Below, piece after piece: positions 33,631 through 46,150 of a stretch of 64,000 nucleotides of DNA (position 1 is its first letter; every line of letters begins with the position of its first letter). The notes beneath the pieces were generated by a model. That model searched no databases. It saw nothing but the letters and a program-made list of their open reading frames with translations, and had not been told where the DNA came from. The DNA comes from Aristolochia californica (Eukaryota > Streptophyta > Magnoliopsida > Piperales > Aristolochiaceae), in NCBI GenBank assembly GCA_029961685.1, contig JARWKL010000008.1, forward strand, positions 26,971,619 to 27,035,618, in the 5' to 3' direction. The position numbers were made by a program, and so were the translations under genes.

Positions 33631-36600
33631 TCCCCCCCCCCCCTCGGAGAAAGAGCTTGTCCTCAAGCTCGAAAGTGGGGTATAGGGCCTGGAAGGACTT
33701 GAGTGGCTCCTAGGAAGCTTCAACCAGGTCTTCGTCAGTCCACTGAACTAAAACCTCCCATGCTCCCAGGATACGATGAGCATTCAGGACCTGCACTGGA
33801 GTAGGAAGAGGCCGTCCATATTTTACCAGTGGCAAAGGGGTGTGCAGCAGCGGAGAGTCGCCTCTGAAGGGCTTCAAGAGAGAGACGTGGAAGATGTCAT
33901 GGATCTTGGTATCTGGTGGAAGTTGCAAGTGATAAGCCACATTGCCAATACATTGCAACACCTGAAAGGAACCATAAAATTTGGGAGAAAATTTGTGCCT
34001 TTTGGATACGGCAATGGAAAGTTGGTGGTTGGGCTGGATTTTAAGCCATACATAATCTCCTGGAGCAAATGAAAGAGGACGATGGTGCTTGTCATAGATG
34101 TGCTTCATAGTGTCCTGAACGCTCTGCAAGTGAGCTTTAACCTCTGCAAGCATGGTATCCTGTTCCTCTAAAGCCTGATCTAGCACCACGACCCGAGACG
34201 GCCCAGGTTCATAAGATAAGAGACGAGGGGGGTCTCATCCATAGACCACCTTGAACGGGGTGGTTTCCAGCGTTGTGTGGTAAGAGGTGTTATAACAATA
34301 CTCAGCCCAGGCCAACCGTTAGATCCAACTGTGTGGAGAGTCACCAAAGAAACACCGCAAATACATCTCTATGGTGCGGTTGACCACCTCTGTTTGCCCA
34401 TGGTCTGAGGGTGGTAGGCTGAGGAGAAGGCTAACTTGGTGCCATGCAATTTGAATAGTTTGGTCCTGAAATTACTGGTGAAGACTGCATCATGGTCACT
34501 GGTAAGCCATGAAGACGGACAATCTGGTCCATGAAAATCTGAGCGACATGGGTCGCTGTATACAGATGTGCCAGGGCCATGAAGTGCCCATATTTAGAGA
34601 ACCTATCCACCACTACAAGAATAGTGGATTTTCCGGAAGATTTTGGAAGGCCATCAATAAAGTCCATGGAAATATCTGCCCATACCTGTGAAGGTAGCTA
34701 AAGAGGTTGCAGAAGGCCTGCAGGGTTTAACAATTCTGATTTGTTCTGTTAGCAAACCTGGCACGCAACTACATACTTAGTTATCATCCTTTCCATGCCC
34801 ATCCAATAGAAGTCACGACTAAGATTGAAATATGTCTTCTGCTGGCCTTTATGAGTGTTGTCATAAAAGGAAGAGATAATGCTACTAAGGAGTGCGGAAG
34901 TGTGATGGAGATAGATGTGACGCTTATACAATATGAGGTGGTCCTGAATTGCCCAGTTGTTGTCCATAGTATGTTGCTCAATTTTTTCATTAAATTGCAG
35001 AAGCTCAGGATGTTGTTGAATGTCTTCACAAATGGAATTGATCAAAAGTGATCAGGGTTGACTAATGGTGTGCAGTTGTGATTCCACTATGTCCCTACGG
35101 GACAAGGCATCAGCTCCCCGGTTCAGATGTCCTGGTTTGTACTCCACCTGAAAATCAAACCCCATTAATTTTTTCAACCAATGTTGTTGCGGCAAAGTAG
35201 TGAGGCTTTGCTCCAACAAGTATTTCAGACTGTAGTGGTCTGTCCGTATCACAAAAGGTCGACCCCATAGATAAGGCCTCCAATGCTGAATTGCTTTTGC
35301 TAGACCGATACGTTCCCTTTCATATGCAGCTAACTTGTGGTAGTGCGGGGCAAGGTGGCGGATAAAATAGGTGATGGGGTGACCTTGTTGCTGTAAGACC
35401 GCGCCAATGCCTCCTCTGGAAGCATCACCTTCAATCACAAATGGGTCCTCAAAGTTGGGTAGTTGAAGAACCGGGGCAGAGTCTAATGCTTGTTTCAATT
35501 GCTGAAAAGATGAAGCGGCAGTCTCTGACCAATGGAAGGCATTACGCTTGAGTAAGTTGTTAAGCGGCCCCACAATCTGGCCATACTCATGAATGAACTT
35601 CCTGTAATACCCCGCAAGGCCTAAAAATCCCCTTTAGGCCATGACTGACTATGGTGTAGGCCAGTCAATAACTGATTGTATGTTGCTAGTATCCACTTTA
35701 ACTCCGGAGGCTGACACTACATGACCCAGATAAGCAACCTCTGAAGTAACCATAGCGCATTTAGATTGGTTGAGGAAGAGATGATGGGCACACAGGAGAG
35801 TGAATACCTTTCTCAAATGTTGTAGATGGTCTTGCCAATTCTTGCTATAAATCATTATATCATCAAAGAATACCAGGACATATATACGTAAGAATGGATG
35901 AAATACCTCGTTCATAAGTGCATGAAAGGTGGAAGGGGCGTTGGAAAGCCCAAATGGCATAACCAAGAACTCAAAATGATCATGATGCGTCTGGAATGCA
36001 GTTTTCTCCACATCGTCAGGGTATACCCGAATCTAATGGTAGCCGGATTTCAAGTCCAGCATAGTAAATAATTGTGCCCCATGTAACTCTTCCAATAGTT
36101 CGTCCACCACCGGGATTGGAAATTTATCCATTACTGTAAAAGCATTGAGTTCTCTGTAGTCCACACAAAATCTCCTAGAGTTGTCATATTTTTTTACCAA
36201 CAACACAGGTGAAGAAAATGGTGAGTGGCTAGGCTGAATAATTCCATGAGCTAACATCTGCTGACATTATCATTCTATCTCATCTTTCTATACATGCGGG
36301 TAATGGTATGGACACACTACTACTGGCTCGGTGCCTAACTTTAATCGAATTCGATGATCACAAGCTTGTATGGGTGAAAGTGCAGCTGGCTCCTAAAATA
36401 AGACAACGAATTTTCTCAAGAGGGAGTTTAACTGACAGCGATCTAAGTCCATAACTTTGATATTCTAGATAGTGAATGTAACTATGCATGGGTGCCATGG
36501 AGTGTGAGTTGGTGATGAGCTTGTGTAAAACTCATAGCAAGGAATTGGAAATCCCATAAAATCGGACCCAACTGTTGCAGCCATTTAATCCCCAAAATCA

Positions 36601-37015
36601 AATCAAATCCAGCAAGTGGAATGACCAAGAAATCTGCCACAAAGGTGTGTCCTTCAATAACAAAGGTACCAACTGAACATAACCCCACACTGGTAACCTT
36701 GACCCCATTAGCCACAGAGACTAAAATGCCAGAATTGTGCTGAAGTAGCAAGCCTAACTGTTGTGTTGCTGGTTGGCTAAGGAAATTATGGGTGCTGCCC
36801 AAATCGACTAGTGCAAGTAACATGAGATTTTAGATGGCAGTGTGGACCTGCATAGTATTGGTGTTGTGCAACCCAATCATGGCGTGGATGGAAATTGCTG
36901 GTTCCTCCATTTCGATGTCCTCCTCATCCACTGGTAGGGTAATATCTTCTGGATCCTCCACCTCTAACCAAAACAGCCTCTTGCAAACATGCCCCGTCTA
37001 GTATTTTTCATCACA
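33580..37015 (-). pseudogene. gypsy A pol: PR, RT, RNase H, IN, chromodomain-like tail
   Basis: Frames in order on the minus strand: aspartic protease (LALVDLGSTHNFLSQPA, 36823-36482), RT ([11 protein letters not shown], then FFDDIMIYS with an intact catalytic DD, 36257-35649), RNase H (YERERIGLAKAIQHWRPY, 35573-35052), integrase zinc region and core (35045-34431, DFIDGLPKSSGKSTILVVVDRF), and a C-terminal part with ILGAWEVLVQWTDED, ending with ELEDKLFL. The tail reads on into the LTR as DVMDSIASRV. Stops and frameshifts occur at each boundary. Confidence 0.88.
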
Positions 37016-37059
37016 ATTAAAATACAACCCTTGAGCCCTTCTCTGGTCCATTTCTGATT

Positions 37060-38133
37060 TGGAAAGGCATTTAATATATTATGCTAGAGGTGTGGATGTG
37101 GTAGTCTCTAATGTAGAGGAAGGAGGTGTTCCTTGGTGCAGTGGTGTGTTGTGGTTTGGTGAGGCATCAGGTGTCACTCGACCTGGCCAGGGGGGTCAAC
37201 GCCCAATGATTTTTTCAATATTTTCTATTTGGTGTCCAGAGTACGTGCCAAGTTCATAGCATGTGCTAAAGATGGGGGGTCATGTAATTCCACCTCTGGA
37301 CGAAGTGCCTCAACCAGGCCGGCGGTCAACAAGTGGACATATTGGCTCGGACGCACAAACTGATTAGCTAGGACAAGCCATTCTTGGAATAATTTCTGGT
37401 AATGCTCACTAGACCCTGTTTGTTTGAGATTGACCAAATCTCTTAGAGGGTTGCTGCATGCTGGTGGACCAAACTGTAACATGCTATAGTCTTTAAAAAT
37501 AACCCAATCATAAACTTGAAGCTCAGAATTAAATTGATGATACCACAGTTGCACTTCGTCGAGCATGTGGAAGGCACTTAATGGAACCCTGTCCTCAGGC
37601 TAGGTTCTTTGATTCCAAAAGAATTGGTCACACCATTCATACGTGGGAAAGTCTAATTTAGTATACTTGGGCACCGTTGTGTGGCCTGGTCCTTGGACTC
37701 CCACGGCTGGATGAGATGGTTGACGAAAATGCATTGGAGGTGGAAGGGGATGGGCCGGTGGGTTGTCGGAAGGTCTTGTGGAACTTCCTGGTGGAGGCGC
37801 AATCCGAGCAAACCCTTCCTCCATTCGAATCATCAATTGTTGATGAGTGTCTTTCAACGTAAAAATGTCAGCTTGGAGTGTGTCAACCCAATTTTGAGCC
37901 TCAATACGATTTTCCTCAATCAGATTACACAAATCAGCAGGAGAAGAGGAATTGCCAATGGTGGTCATGTCTAATACCACGATGTTAGGTTCCCTTTCCA
38001 TGGATCGAGTCACCCGGCGATCTCCTCTAGCTTCCAAATTGAATACTGAGGTTGAGAGGGATTTGGAATGCTTCGAACGCCCAATGACTGGGGTAGAACG
38101 AGACTTCAAAGGAACCTCAGCCTTGGACCTCAT
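37060..38133 (-). pseudogene. gypsy A gag
   Basis: The frame begins in the 5' LTR (near 38133), runs through the LTR edge and the primer site as NIVVLDM, and continues with TTIGNSSSPADLCNLIEE, a Pro-rich segment and YTKLDFPTYEWCDQFFW. A stop near 37600 separates it from the second half (37566-37225; LDEVQLWYHQF). Homologous to the gags of B, C, D and E. Confidence 0.85.
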
Positions 38134-38367
38134 CTGAGAGAGAATCCGATCTCACTACACTAATTTGATCAATGCTTAATTCATTCCATAAGTTGACGTC
38201 CCTATAAAAGAATCAGGGAACGATGCCAACATAGGCCAAACAAGAGGCCATTAGTTTTAAAAGAAATTACATTAAAACCTGCTAATAAAATAAAGCTGGA
38301 AATTATATAGGAGGGTTTGATCCCTCTGCGTCGACTAGTTACTCTAGATGCCATGGAGTCCATAACA
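37983..38367 (-). repeat. gypsy A 5' LTR
   Basis: 385 bp, from TGTTATGGACTCCATGGCATC to AAAGGGAACCTAACA on the minus strand, followed by TCG and the degraded primer site. Its outer edge adjoins TSD TAAGA. Confidence 0.9.
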
Positions 38368-38782
38368 TAAGAAGGGTTTGATCCCTCTATGGCTGCCTTT
38401 GATGAGAAAGAGGATGAACCCTCTCTTTGAGCTCGAAAAAAGGACAGGAACTTCCCTTCCCTTCCTCGATGTAAATCAATGGAGAATAATTCAAGAATGA
38501 GGAAAAGCTATGACAATTCTTGGAAAAAATCTAAGGTCGAGATCATCAAGGGAGACCTCAACCCTAGAGCTCATCAAGGAGAGCTCCAAGCCTGTTTAAC
38601 CTAATAATTAATGCATGCCTTTTCTCAATTTCCTTACCCTTTAAATAGGGTTTGACGTCATAAGTGTTTTAAGGCTAAAAATACACATTCTGCCCCTATG
38701 TCCATAATCCTTACATACTTAATGAAAAATCATACTTAAAGCAATATAAAATATGAATTATAAAACTAATGAACTCATTAAG

Positions 38783-39099
38783 TCATTGTCTCCTCCTTTG
38801 GGTGACTCGGTGTGCTATTGAGTCCACAACATCTGCCTCCCCTTGGAGAAAGAGCTTGTCCTCAAGCTCGTAAGCTAGGTACACCTGTTTGAAGATGTCT
38901 AACCGCTCCCAAGTAGTTGCCTTTGGCTCTGTTGTTGTCCACTGGATGAGAATCTCCCACTGATCATTGAGAAAATGGGCGCGTAACACCGAGGATGCTG
39001 TAAGAATGACTTGTCCTTCGACTACAGGAGGAAGGGATGGAGTGGATGTAGGAGGTGGTCCCTTATGCGGTTTCAAGAGGGAGACATGAAACACATCAT
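38783..39099 (-). pseudogene. gypsy B pol C-terminus
   Basis: FHVSLLKPHKGPPPT, then WEILIQWTTTEPKATTWERL and YELEDKLFLQGEADVVDSIAHRV. The arrangement (short basic strand, W-containing WEILIQW, TWE, ELEDKL) resembles the degenerate chromodomain of plant chromoviruses. The frame runs 48 nt into the 3' LTR before stopping at 38783. Its upstream part lies beyond element C at 48421 onward; reading joins exactly as AKLHDVFHVSL across the duplication. Confidence 0.85.
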
Positions 39100-39282
39100 G
39101 CAGCTAATAAGCCCCATTTCCATGGATCAGCCAACAGACGATCTCCTCCTGGTTCTGGATCGGAAGACGTGAGTATAACCAAGCTTTCGAATGAAGCTTG
39201 CACCTCAGGCCTCATGAGAGAGAGAACCCGATCTCGCTTACACTAGTCTAGATCAATGCTTAATTCATTACTCAGCCCGACC

Positions 39283-39699
39283 TGTTATGGACTCAATAGC
39301 ATCACGTGTTACCAGCAGGCGTAGGAATTAATTAATGTGGTTTTCACTTTTCATGTAATTGATTTTGGTTTGATTTTGGTTTGGTTTTGGTTTGGTTTGG
39401 TTTACAATTTATTTGGCTTGAACCAGTGACCCAAAGGTCTGAAGTGTATTTGGCGTCCTCAACCCTATTTATGGGGAAAACTAGGTTAATGAAAGGTAGT
39501 GATTGAATTAGTAAGTTAGCCTAGAGTAATTTAGAGTAACAGGTCGAGAGCTCCTTCAAGCTCTTCCCCTTTCCCCAAAATTCCCTTTCCAATTTTCTTC
39601 TTACATCACTCCATCAAGCTATCCCTACGTCAAGCAAAGCAATGGAAGGAAGAGAGGAGAGGAGGGAGACAAGATCCATGGCTCGTGAGGATCCTAACA
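39283..39699 (+). repeat. gypsy E 5' LTR (417 bp)
   Basis: From TGTTATGGACTCAATAGCAT to GAGGATCCTAACA, followed by ACG and the primer site TGGTATCAGAC at 39703. It has a simple GGTTTTGGTTTGG expansion near 39364-39402, longer than in the 3' LTR and accounting for most of the length difference. Confidence 0.93.
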
Positions 39700-40740
39700 A
39701 CGTGGTATCAGACAGGTCCACCCTCGGTGACTCCTCTTCTCCAGAGGACATATGTCAAGTGCTTTCAGATCTTCAACAAAGGTCCACACATCAAGGTGCT
39801 GAAATTACAAACATCCATAATACATTGCACACGCGGGAATGTGCCCTCTCCAAACCGTCATTCGCCAGCTTACAGCACTTCAATCGGTAGTGCCACCACC
39901 AGCTACAAACTCTCAACCACCGGCAGCACACCACCCACACTTCACACCACCACCACCACCACCACTGCGCCCACAAACTGTTCCTATGGCTGCTTATGCA
40001 CAGGGACCAACTACGGTTCCCAGGTACTTTAAACTCAATTTTCCTACATATTATGGCTCAAAGGATCCTTTACTTTGGTTCACAAAATGTGAGAAATTTT
40101 TCTATCATCAACAAACTTTGGATGTGGACAAGGTCACGTTGACCGCCTACCACCTGCTCGATGAAGCGCTCATGTGGTTCCATCACTACCGAAATGTCCA
40201 TTCGACTCAGGATTGGCTAAATTTTAAACATGCTTGGTAGACGAGGTTTGGACCTCCAACTAGTAGCAACCCAGTGAGAGAATTGATCAACTATAAACAG
40301 ACTGGCACTTTAGAATTGTACCAAAAAACATTTCAGGAAAGGTTGGCCCGAGCGAGTGAATTTGTTCCTCCTCACCTGCATGTTCAGATCTTTAATGCGG
40401 GCTTGACCGAGTCGATTCGCATGGAAGTGGAATTACTTGGTCCTATAGACTTGGACTCAGCCATGAATTATGTCAGAGCTGTGGAACAGAAACAAAGAGT
40501 TTTGAAGGAATCATTAGGCCGGAAACCCTTTTGGACCAACAGACTACCGGGTACTGCACCTGGGCCACGTTTTGGCTCTTCAGCCCCTAACCGTGCAAAG
40601 CAGTCTACAAATGTGCCCCCCAAAATCTTCCACGTAAATTCTTGACTAAATAGGAAATGGAGGCAAGAAAGGCCTAGGGCCACTGTTTTAATTGTGATGA
40701 ACAATTTCTGCCAGGACATACCTGCAAAAGATTATTCAGT
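39642..40740 (+). pseudogene. gypsy E gag
   Basis: The frame starts inside the 5' LTR, reads through the primer site (NNVVSDRSTLGDSSSPED), then shifts frame near 39880. The capsid-like section follows (FKLNFPTYYGSKDPLLWFTK, DEALMWFHHYRNVHS, VRELINYKQTGTLELYQK) with a TAG at 40238-40240. A zinc knuckle CFNCDEQFLPGHTCK lies near 40690. Non-functional. Confidence 0.88.
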
Positions 40741-40767
40741 ATAGAACTTTGGGAAGAGGGTTCAGAA

Positions 40768-43700
40768 GTGCTTCCTGAAGCTGATATTGTTGAAGAGGAA
40801 CAACAAGAACCAGAACTCTCCCTCCTTGCTATGCATGGCCTGCGTAGTTTTAATACCATGCAGGTAAAGGCAAAATTACACTATCTCCAGTTACTTGCTT
40901 TAGTTGATTTTGGTAACACACATAATTTTATCAGTGAGCCCGCAGCGAAACAATTGGGATTAGAAATCCAACAGCAAAAGGGTCTCTCGGTTTCAGTGGC
41001 CAATGGGGCTAAAATTGCTAGTGTTGGGTTATGTGCAGACACCCCTTTTACTATTGAGGGTCATTCATTTAAGTCTGACTTACTGGTCATTCCTTTAGCA
41101 GGATTTGATTTGGTGCTCGGGGTAAAATGGTTTCAGCTCTTAGGCCCTATATTGTGGGATTTTCAAGCTCAGACTATGACATTTATAGCACAACAGGCCA
41201 GATTACATTGTAGGGTATTAAGGCACAGGTGCCCAGCGCACTTCACACTTTACAGATTCAGAGCATTGGTGATTGTAAGTTATCTCCATTACTTACAGCC
41301 TTTACGGATTTATTTAATTACCCTACTGGTCTACCTCCAATGCGTCACTGTGATCACCGCATACGTTTGAAGTTGGGAACCAATCCAGTGGTGGTGCGTC
41401 CTTATCGTTACCCACATATACAAAAAAGATGAAATCGAAAGACAGTGCCTGAATATGCTCGCTCAGGGAGTTATCCAGCCTAGTAGGTCTCCCTTCTCAT
41501 CCCCTGTTTTACTGGTCCGCAAAAAGGATAAATCATGGAGGTTTTGTGTAGACTACAGGCAACTCAATTTTCATACAATTAAAGACAAGCTCCCCATCCC
41601 AGTGGTGGATGAGTTGCTGGATGAGTTACATGGTGCTACGATTTTTACCCAAGTTAGATTTAAAATCGGGCTATCATCAAATTAGAGTTCACCCTTCGGT
41701 CTCTCAAATGCACTCTCCAACTTCCAGGCCGTCATGAATGAGGTATTTTCCTCACTTCTGCGAAAATATGTGTTAGTATTTTTTATGACATCTTGGTCTA
41801 TAGCACAAATTGGGACGAACATCTCCAACACCTCCATCAGGTATTTACCATTATATGCTCCCATCATTTGGTTTTGAATGAATCCAAATGTTCTATGGGC
41901 ACTTCAGAAGTGGCATATTTGGGCCACATTATATCAGTAGAGGGCGTGAAGTTTGACTAGAGTAAGATACAAGCCATCATAGATTGGCCTCCTCCCACCT
42001 CCCTTACCGCATTTAGGGGATTTTTGGCCCCATGCAGTCACCTGGTCTCCCTCAGCGGCACAGGCCTTTCAACAGTTAAAGGAGGCCTTAGCCTCAGCTC
42101 CTGTGCTACAACTACCAGATTTTCATGAATCCTTTGTGGTGGAATGTGATGATTCCGAAGGAGGTATTGGTGCAGTGTTACAACAACTGGGACACCCCAT
42201 CGCTTATTTCAGCCACCAATTGGGACAAAACCACCACAAGTTAGCCGCATATGAGAGGGAACTAATTGGGTTAGCCAAAGTCATCCAACATTGGCGGCCT
42301 TATCTCTGGAGACGACCATTTCTGATTCGTACAAATCATTGTAGACTCAAGTATCTTCTTGAGCAACGTCTCACCACATCACCACAGCAGCACTGGTTGA
42401 GTAAACTCATGGGCTTCGATTTTACAGTTCAATATAAGCCAGGCAATTTGAATTTGGGGGTTGATGCTTTGTCTCATCGGGACATTCCAGAACCATATGT
42501 TTATGCTCTCAGCCACACACGCTCACTTTTGTTGGATTCTATTCTTGAGGAGACACATCAATATCCAGAACTTATTTCATTATATCAAGATATTCAGCAA
42601 GGGACAACAGCTAGTCATTGGACGATTCAGGATCATCTTATCCTATACAAGAACAAGATTTTTATGCATCATACGTCCCCACTTCTTCACACCATTCTGT
42701 CCTCTTTCCATGATAGCACACATGAGGGTAGACAAAAAACATATTTCTGAATCAGTTGGGAATTTTATTGGAGGGGTATGAAGAGCACGATTGCTGATTA
42801 TGTAGCTGCTTGTAAGATTTGTCAATGAAACAAGGCCAAATCTTTAAGTCTTGCCGGCCTCCTACAACCTCTGTAGCTACCATATCAAATCTGGTCCAAC
42901 ATTTCCATGGATTTCATTGATGGCCTTCCAACTTCCTCAGGTAAATCCATGATATTAGTTGTGGTTGATCGTTTTTCAAAATATGGTCACTTCATTTCTT
43001 TGGCACATCCATATAATGCTGCTCATGTAGCTCAGTTATTTATGGACCACATTGTCTGATTACACGGGATTCCAGCATCCATTATCAGTGACAGGGATGC
43101 CATTTTTACCACTACCTTTTGGAAAGAATTATTCAAGTTACATGGCACCGAATTAGCATTCTCTTTTGCATATCATCCATAGATTGAAGGACAAACCGAG
43201 GTAGTCAATCGCACGATCGCTGTTTTGTGGGGGACTCACCTAAACGGTGGGTTAAGTGGCTGTCTAGGGTAGAATTTTTCTATAACACCTCGTACCACAA
43301 CGCACTGGGAACTACTCCTTTCAGGGTAGTTTATGGCAGAGATCCACTTAGTTTGTTATCCTATGAACCAGGGGCATCCAAAGTCGCCCCTTTGGACCAA
43401 GCATTAGTTGAAAGAGATGTTGTGCTCACTGAGGTGCGTACTCATCTCCAGGAGGCCCAACACTCTATGAAGTTCTATTATGATAAGAAGCACCGAGAGG
43501 TATATTCCCCAAGAGATTATGTGTGGTTAAAGCTCCAACACTACCGCCAGTTGTCACTAACTACCTCCAAGCACCACAAACTTTCTCTAAAATATTATGG
43601 TCCATTTCAGGTGTTGGACCGCATTGGCACCGTGGCCTACCCCTTGCAGCTACCACCCGAGGCAAAGATACATAATGTATGTCACGAATCCCAACTGAAG

Positions 43701-43955
43701 CCGTTCCAGGGTGACTCTCCCTTGCTCCACACCCCTCTACCACCACTCCAGGAAAGCGGTGTCCTTTCTACTCCAGATCAGGTCTTGCAGGAATGCCACA
43801 TTCAAGGCGATAGGGAAATTCTCGTACAGTGGGCAGATGCAGACCCTAGTGACACTACATGGGAGCCATTATCAGCATTTCGGCTTCTCTACCCTTCCTT
43901 CGAGCTTGAGGATAAGCTCTTTCTCCAGGAGGGGGTGATGTTATGGACTCAATAG
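40768..43955 (+). pseudogene. gypsy E pol: PR, RT, RNase H, IN, chromodomain-like tail
   Basis: Order: protease (ALVDFGNTHNFISEPA; F replaces the usual S/T next to the catalytic D), RT ([13 protein letters not shown], 41455-41685), a damaged active-site region near 41790, RNase H (YERELIGLAKVIQHWRPY, 42103-42480), integrase zinc region, core (42900-43200) and C-terminus (43227-43955; KLSLKYYGPFQVLDRIGTVAY, REILVQWADADPSDTTWEPL, ELEDKLFLQEG). The frame ends inside the 3' LTR. Multiple stops and frameshifts. Confidence 0.9.
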
Positions 43956-44332
43956 CATCACATGTTACTAGTAGGCATACGAATTAATTAATGTGGTTTT
44001 TAGTTTTCATGTAATTGATTTTGGTTTGGTTTGGTTTACAATTTATTTGGCTTGAACCAGTGACCCAAGGGTCTGAAGTGATTTGGCATCCTCAACCCTA
44101 TTTATGGGGACGGCTAGGTTAATGAAAGGTAGAGATTGAATTAGTAAATTAACCTAGAGTAATTTAGAGTAATAGGTCAAGAGCTCCTTCAAGCTCTTCC
44201 CCTTTCCCCCAAATTCCCTTTCCGATTTTCTTCTTACATCACTCCTTCAAGCTATCCCTACGTCAAGTAAAGCAATGGAAGGAAGAGAAGAGAGAAGGGT
44301 GACAAGATCCATGGCTCGTGAGGATCCTAACA
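43939..44332 (+). repeat. gypsy E 3' LTR (394 bp)
   Basis: Starts TGTTATGGACTCAATAGCAT after GGAGGGGGTGA and ends GAGGATCCTAACA, then TSD CGACC. Near-identical to the 5' LTR apart from the GGTTT tract and scattered changes. Confidence 0.93.
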
Positions 44333-44450
44333 CGACCTCCCTATAAAGGGGATTAGGGAACGTATACAAGCAAAGGCCCAACCCGAGGGCACAAGTTTGA
44401 AGGAAATTACAATAAAACCCTCCTAACACATAAACTAGGAATTGCATAAA

Positions 44451-44685
44451 TTAAACCCTGCGTCTACTGATTACTCTGGATGCTATGGAGTCCATAACAT
44501 CACTCCCTTCCTGGAGAAAGAGCTTGTCCTCAAGCTCGTAAGTTGGGATAGACAACACGAAAGGCTGGAACGGTTCAAATGAGGCTTCAGTAGTGTCAGC
44601 CTCCGTCCACTGGACGAAAATCTCCCACGCACCAGGTATACGACGAGCCTGCAACACAAAAGTAGGAGATGGCAGCATACTACAG
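44451..44685 (-). pseudogene. gypsy C pol C-terminal remnant
   Basis: FVLQARRIPGAWEIFVQWTE, then ELEDKLFLQEGSDVMDSIASRV, ending 48 nt inside the 3' LTR. It is all that remains of C's pol. On its 5' side (minus strand) it is fused directly to the host gene fragment at about 44685. Confidence 0.85.
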
Positions 44686-46150
44686 CAACATTTCCCCCAA
44701 GAACGATTGCAAGGTCAGGAACCCCATCCCCTTCAAGAAGGTATAGATTTTTCTCCCTAAACCCTCTTCTGGTTCCAACTTCCATTTCTAAAGCTTTGAG
44801 TTTGAATGGTGCTTCACCATATCTAATAGGGCATAAATCAACTGATTCAAAAATTCTGACTCATCAAGCGCATCTATTGTCATCTATCTGTGTTCGTTTC
44901 CTACACAGACTAGCAGGGCAGCCCCACCAACTTTCACCTCTGAACTTGAGGAATGTATAAACATACTAACAAGAGATGCAATACAGCCAAGGTGCCCAAC
45001 CAAGAGGTCACCTAGTAGGACTGGTTGTTCACCACATAACCGAGAAAAAATTTCTATAGCCTTGTCTTGAGCTGGATGGGTCCCACCAGGGAGGCAACGA
45101 ACTAGAGGCTCCATGCTTGATGAAACTTCAGAATTGGCAGTCCAAGGAGGGTATGTGAAATTCATACTTGGCTTTGTTTTGACCAAAAGGGAAGCACTTC
45201 CAAAGCAATAGATGAATCTATTCCTTCCATGTCCATAGCATTTAAAGAGTCAACAAGTGCCAAGACTTCGAGAGAACCTTCGCCTAAAACTCTTGTCAAA
45301 GCAGAGACCACATCCTCAGCAAGAGCTTCTCCAACTATTTGTGGGTCTGAAAGAAGATTAGCCATGGCAACAACAACATTCTCAGCTGCATTCATGGAAG
45401 AAGTCTTTGCCAGCTTGATTAAGGGTTTGACATCACCTTCAGCAATATAAGGCATCTTACTAGCTGTCTTAACCTTTGCAGAGTGGGACAAAGCTCCCAA
45501 GGCCTGAGCAGATTGGGGTGCAATAACCTGAGTTTTGCTGGTCAAAAGTTTCATGCATGGATTTACAATCTCATCAGTTGCAAGGCTGTCACAGGTATCT
45601 TGTCGTGTGCTGAATTGATCAGCCAAGACAAAAGTTGCATGGTCTTGATTTTCTTCATTTGAGGAGTTAAGAACTTGAACAAAGATCTCAGCCCTTTATT
45701 TCCCAACCCTTTTGTTTGTACTAAGTCCTTTTGAGAAGCCATTGTAAGCACATGCCCCAGAACAGAAATAGAATAAGCTTTCGATCTAGGAATATCTCCT
45801 AGGAGCAAAGCTAAAAGTTGGTTCAGAGTGGCAGAGTCTGTAGATTGGATAAGCTTCATAAGAGCCTTTGCTGAAGCCTTTTGTCCCTTAAAGCCCCCAC
45901 TTTAAAGAAGCCAAAGGAGAGCAGGGATTGCACCTGCACTCTCCACACATGCATGAATATCTTCATTGTGGCAGCATAAGTTCCACAGTACATGTGCAGC
46001 ATCCTCTAGTGCTTGTTGAGATCCCAACTCTAACAATTGTACCAAAGGAGGGATCCCATCTGCAGCTGTAATTGCCCCTTTGGAGTCATCAACATGGTCT
46101 GACAAGATCACCAACAACGAGACAACATATTCTTGATGATGTTTACCTGA
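44685..46150 (-). pseudogene. CSI1: captured fragment of a cellulose synthase-interactive (armadillo repeat) gene
   Basis: Minus-strand frames carry armadillo-type repeats: [117 protein letters not shown] and MEPLVRCLPGGTHP. I recognise these as the CSI1/POM2 family, large plant proteins that link cellulose synthase complexes to microtubules; which paralogue is uncertain. The piece is intronless, has frameshifts (near 45660), an apparent internal deletion near 45270 (from my memory of the family) and a stop near 44884. It lies inside retrotransposon C, fused to its pol end, so it was captured. Confidence 0.75.

Larger units (their letters stand above)
33262..38367 (-). mobile_element. Ty3/gypsy element A, complete but decayed
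   Basis: A 5.1-kb minus-strand element with both LTRs (3' 33262-33630; 5' 37983-38367) and flanking TAAGA duplications at 33257-33261 and 38368-38372. The primer site is a degraded TGGTATTAGAC (37970-37980) and the polypurine tract is a long G run (33632-33645). It sits inside the 3' LTR of gypsy B. Confidence 0.93.
32843..38831 (-). repeat. gypsy B 3' LTR, split by element A
   Basis: Two halves, 32843-33261 and 38373-38831 (878 bp together), match the uninterrupted 5' LTR (874 bp). They are separated by gypsy A with TSD TAAGA. A purine tract (RC of TCTGCCTCCCCTTGGAG) adjoins the right edge, which fixes this as the 3' LTR. Confidence 0.9.
39283..44332 (+). mobile_element. Ty3/gypsy element E, complete but decayed
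   Basis: A 5.05-kb plus-strand element with both LTRs, primer site, gag, pol and a GGAGGGGG polypurine tract. It is flanked by perfect CGACC duplications (39278-39282, 44333-44337). It is the innermost member of the stack (F contains B, B contains C, C contains E), hence the most recent of those four insertions. Confidence 0.95.
39105..44499 (-). repeat. gypsy C 3' LTR, split by element E
   Basis: Halves 39105-39282 and 44338-44499 total 340 bp, the same length as the 5' LTR. The outer edge is mutated (TAATAAGCC where the other copy has TGATAAGCC). Gypsy E lies between them with TSD CGACC. Confidence 0.9.

Noticed and set aside
33631..33646. Sequence error at the long C run
   Set aside because: A polypurine tract is expected exactly there on the minus strand; the run length may still be inaccurate.
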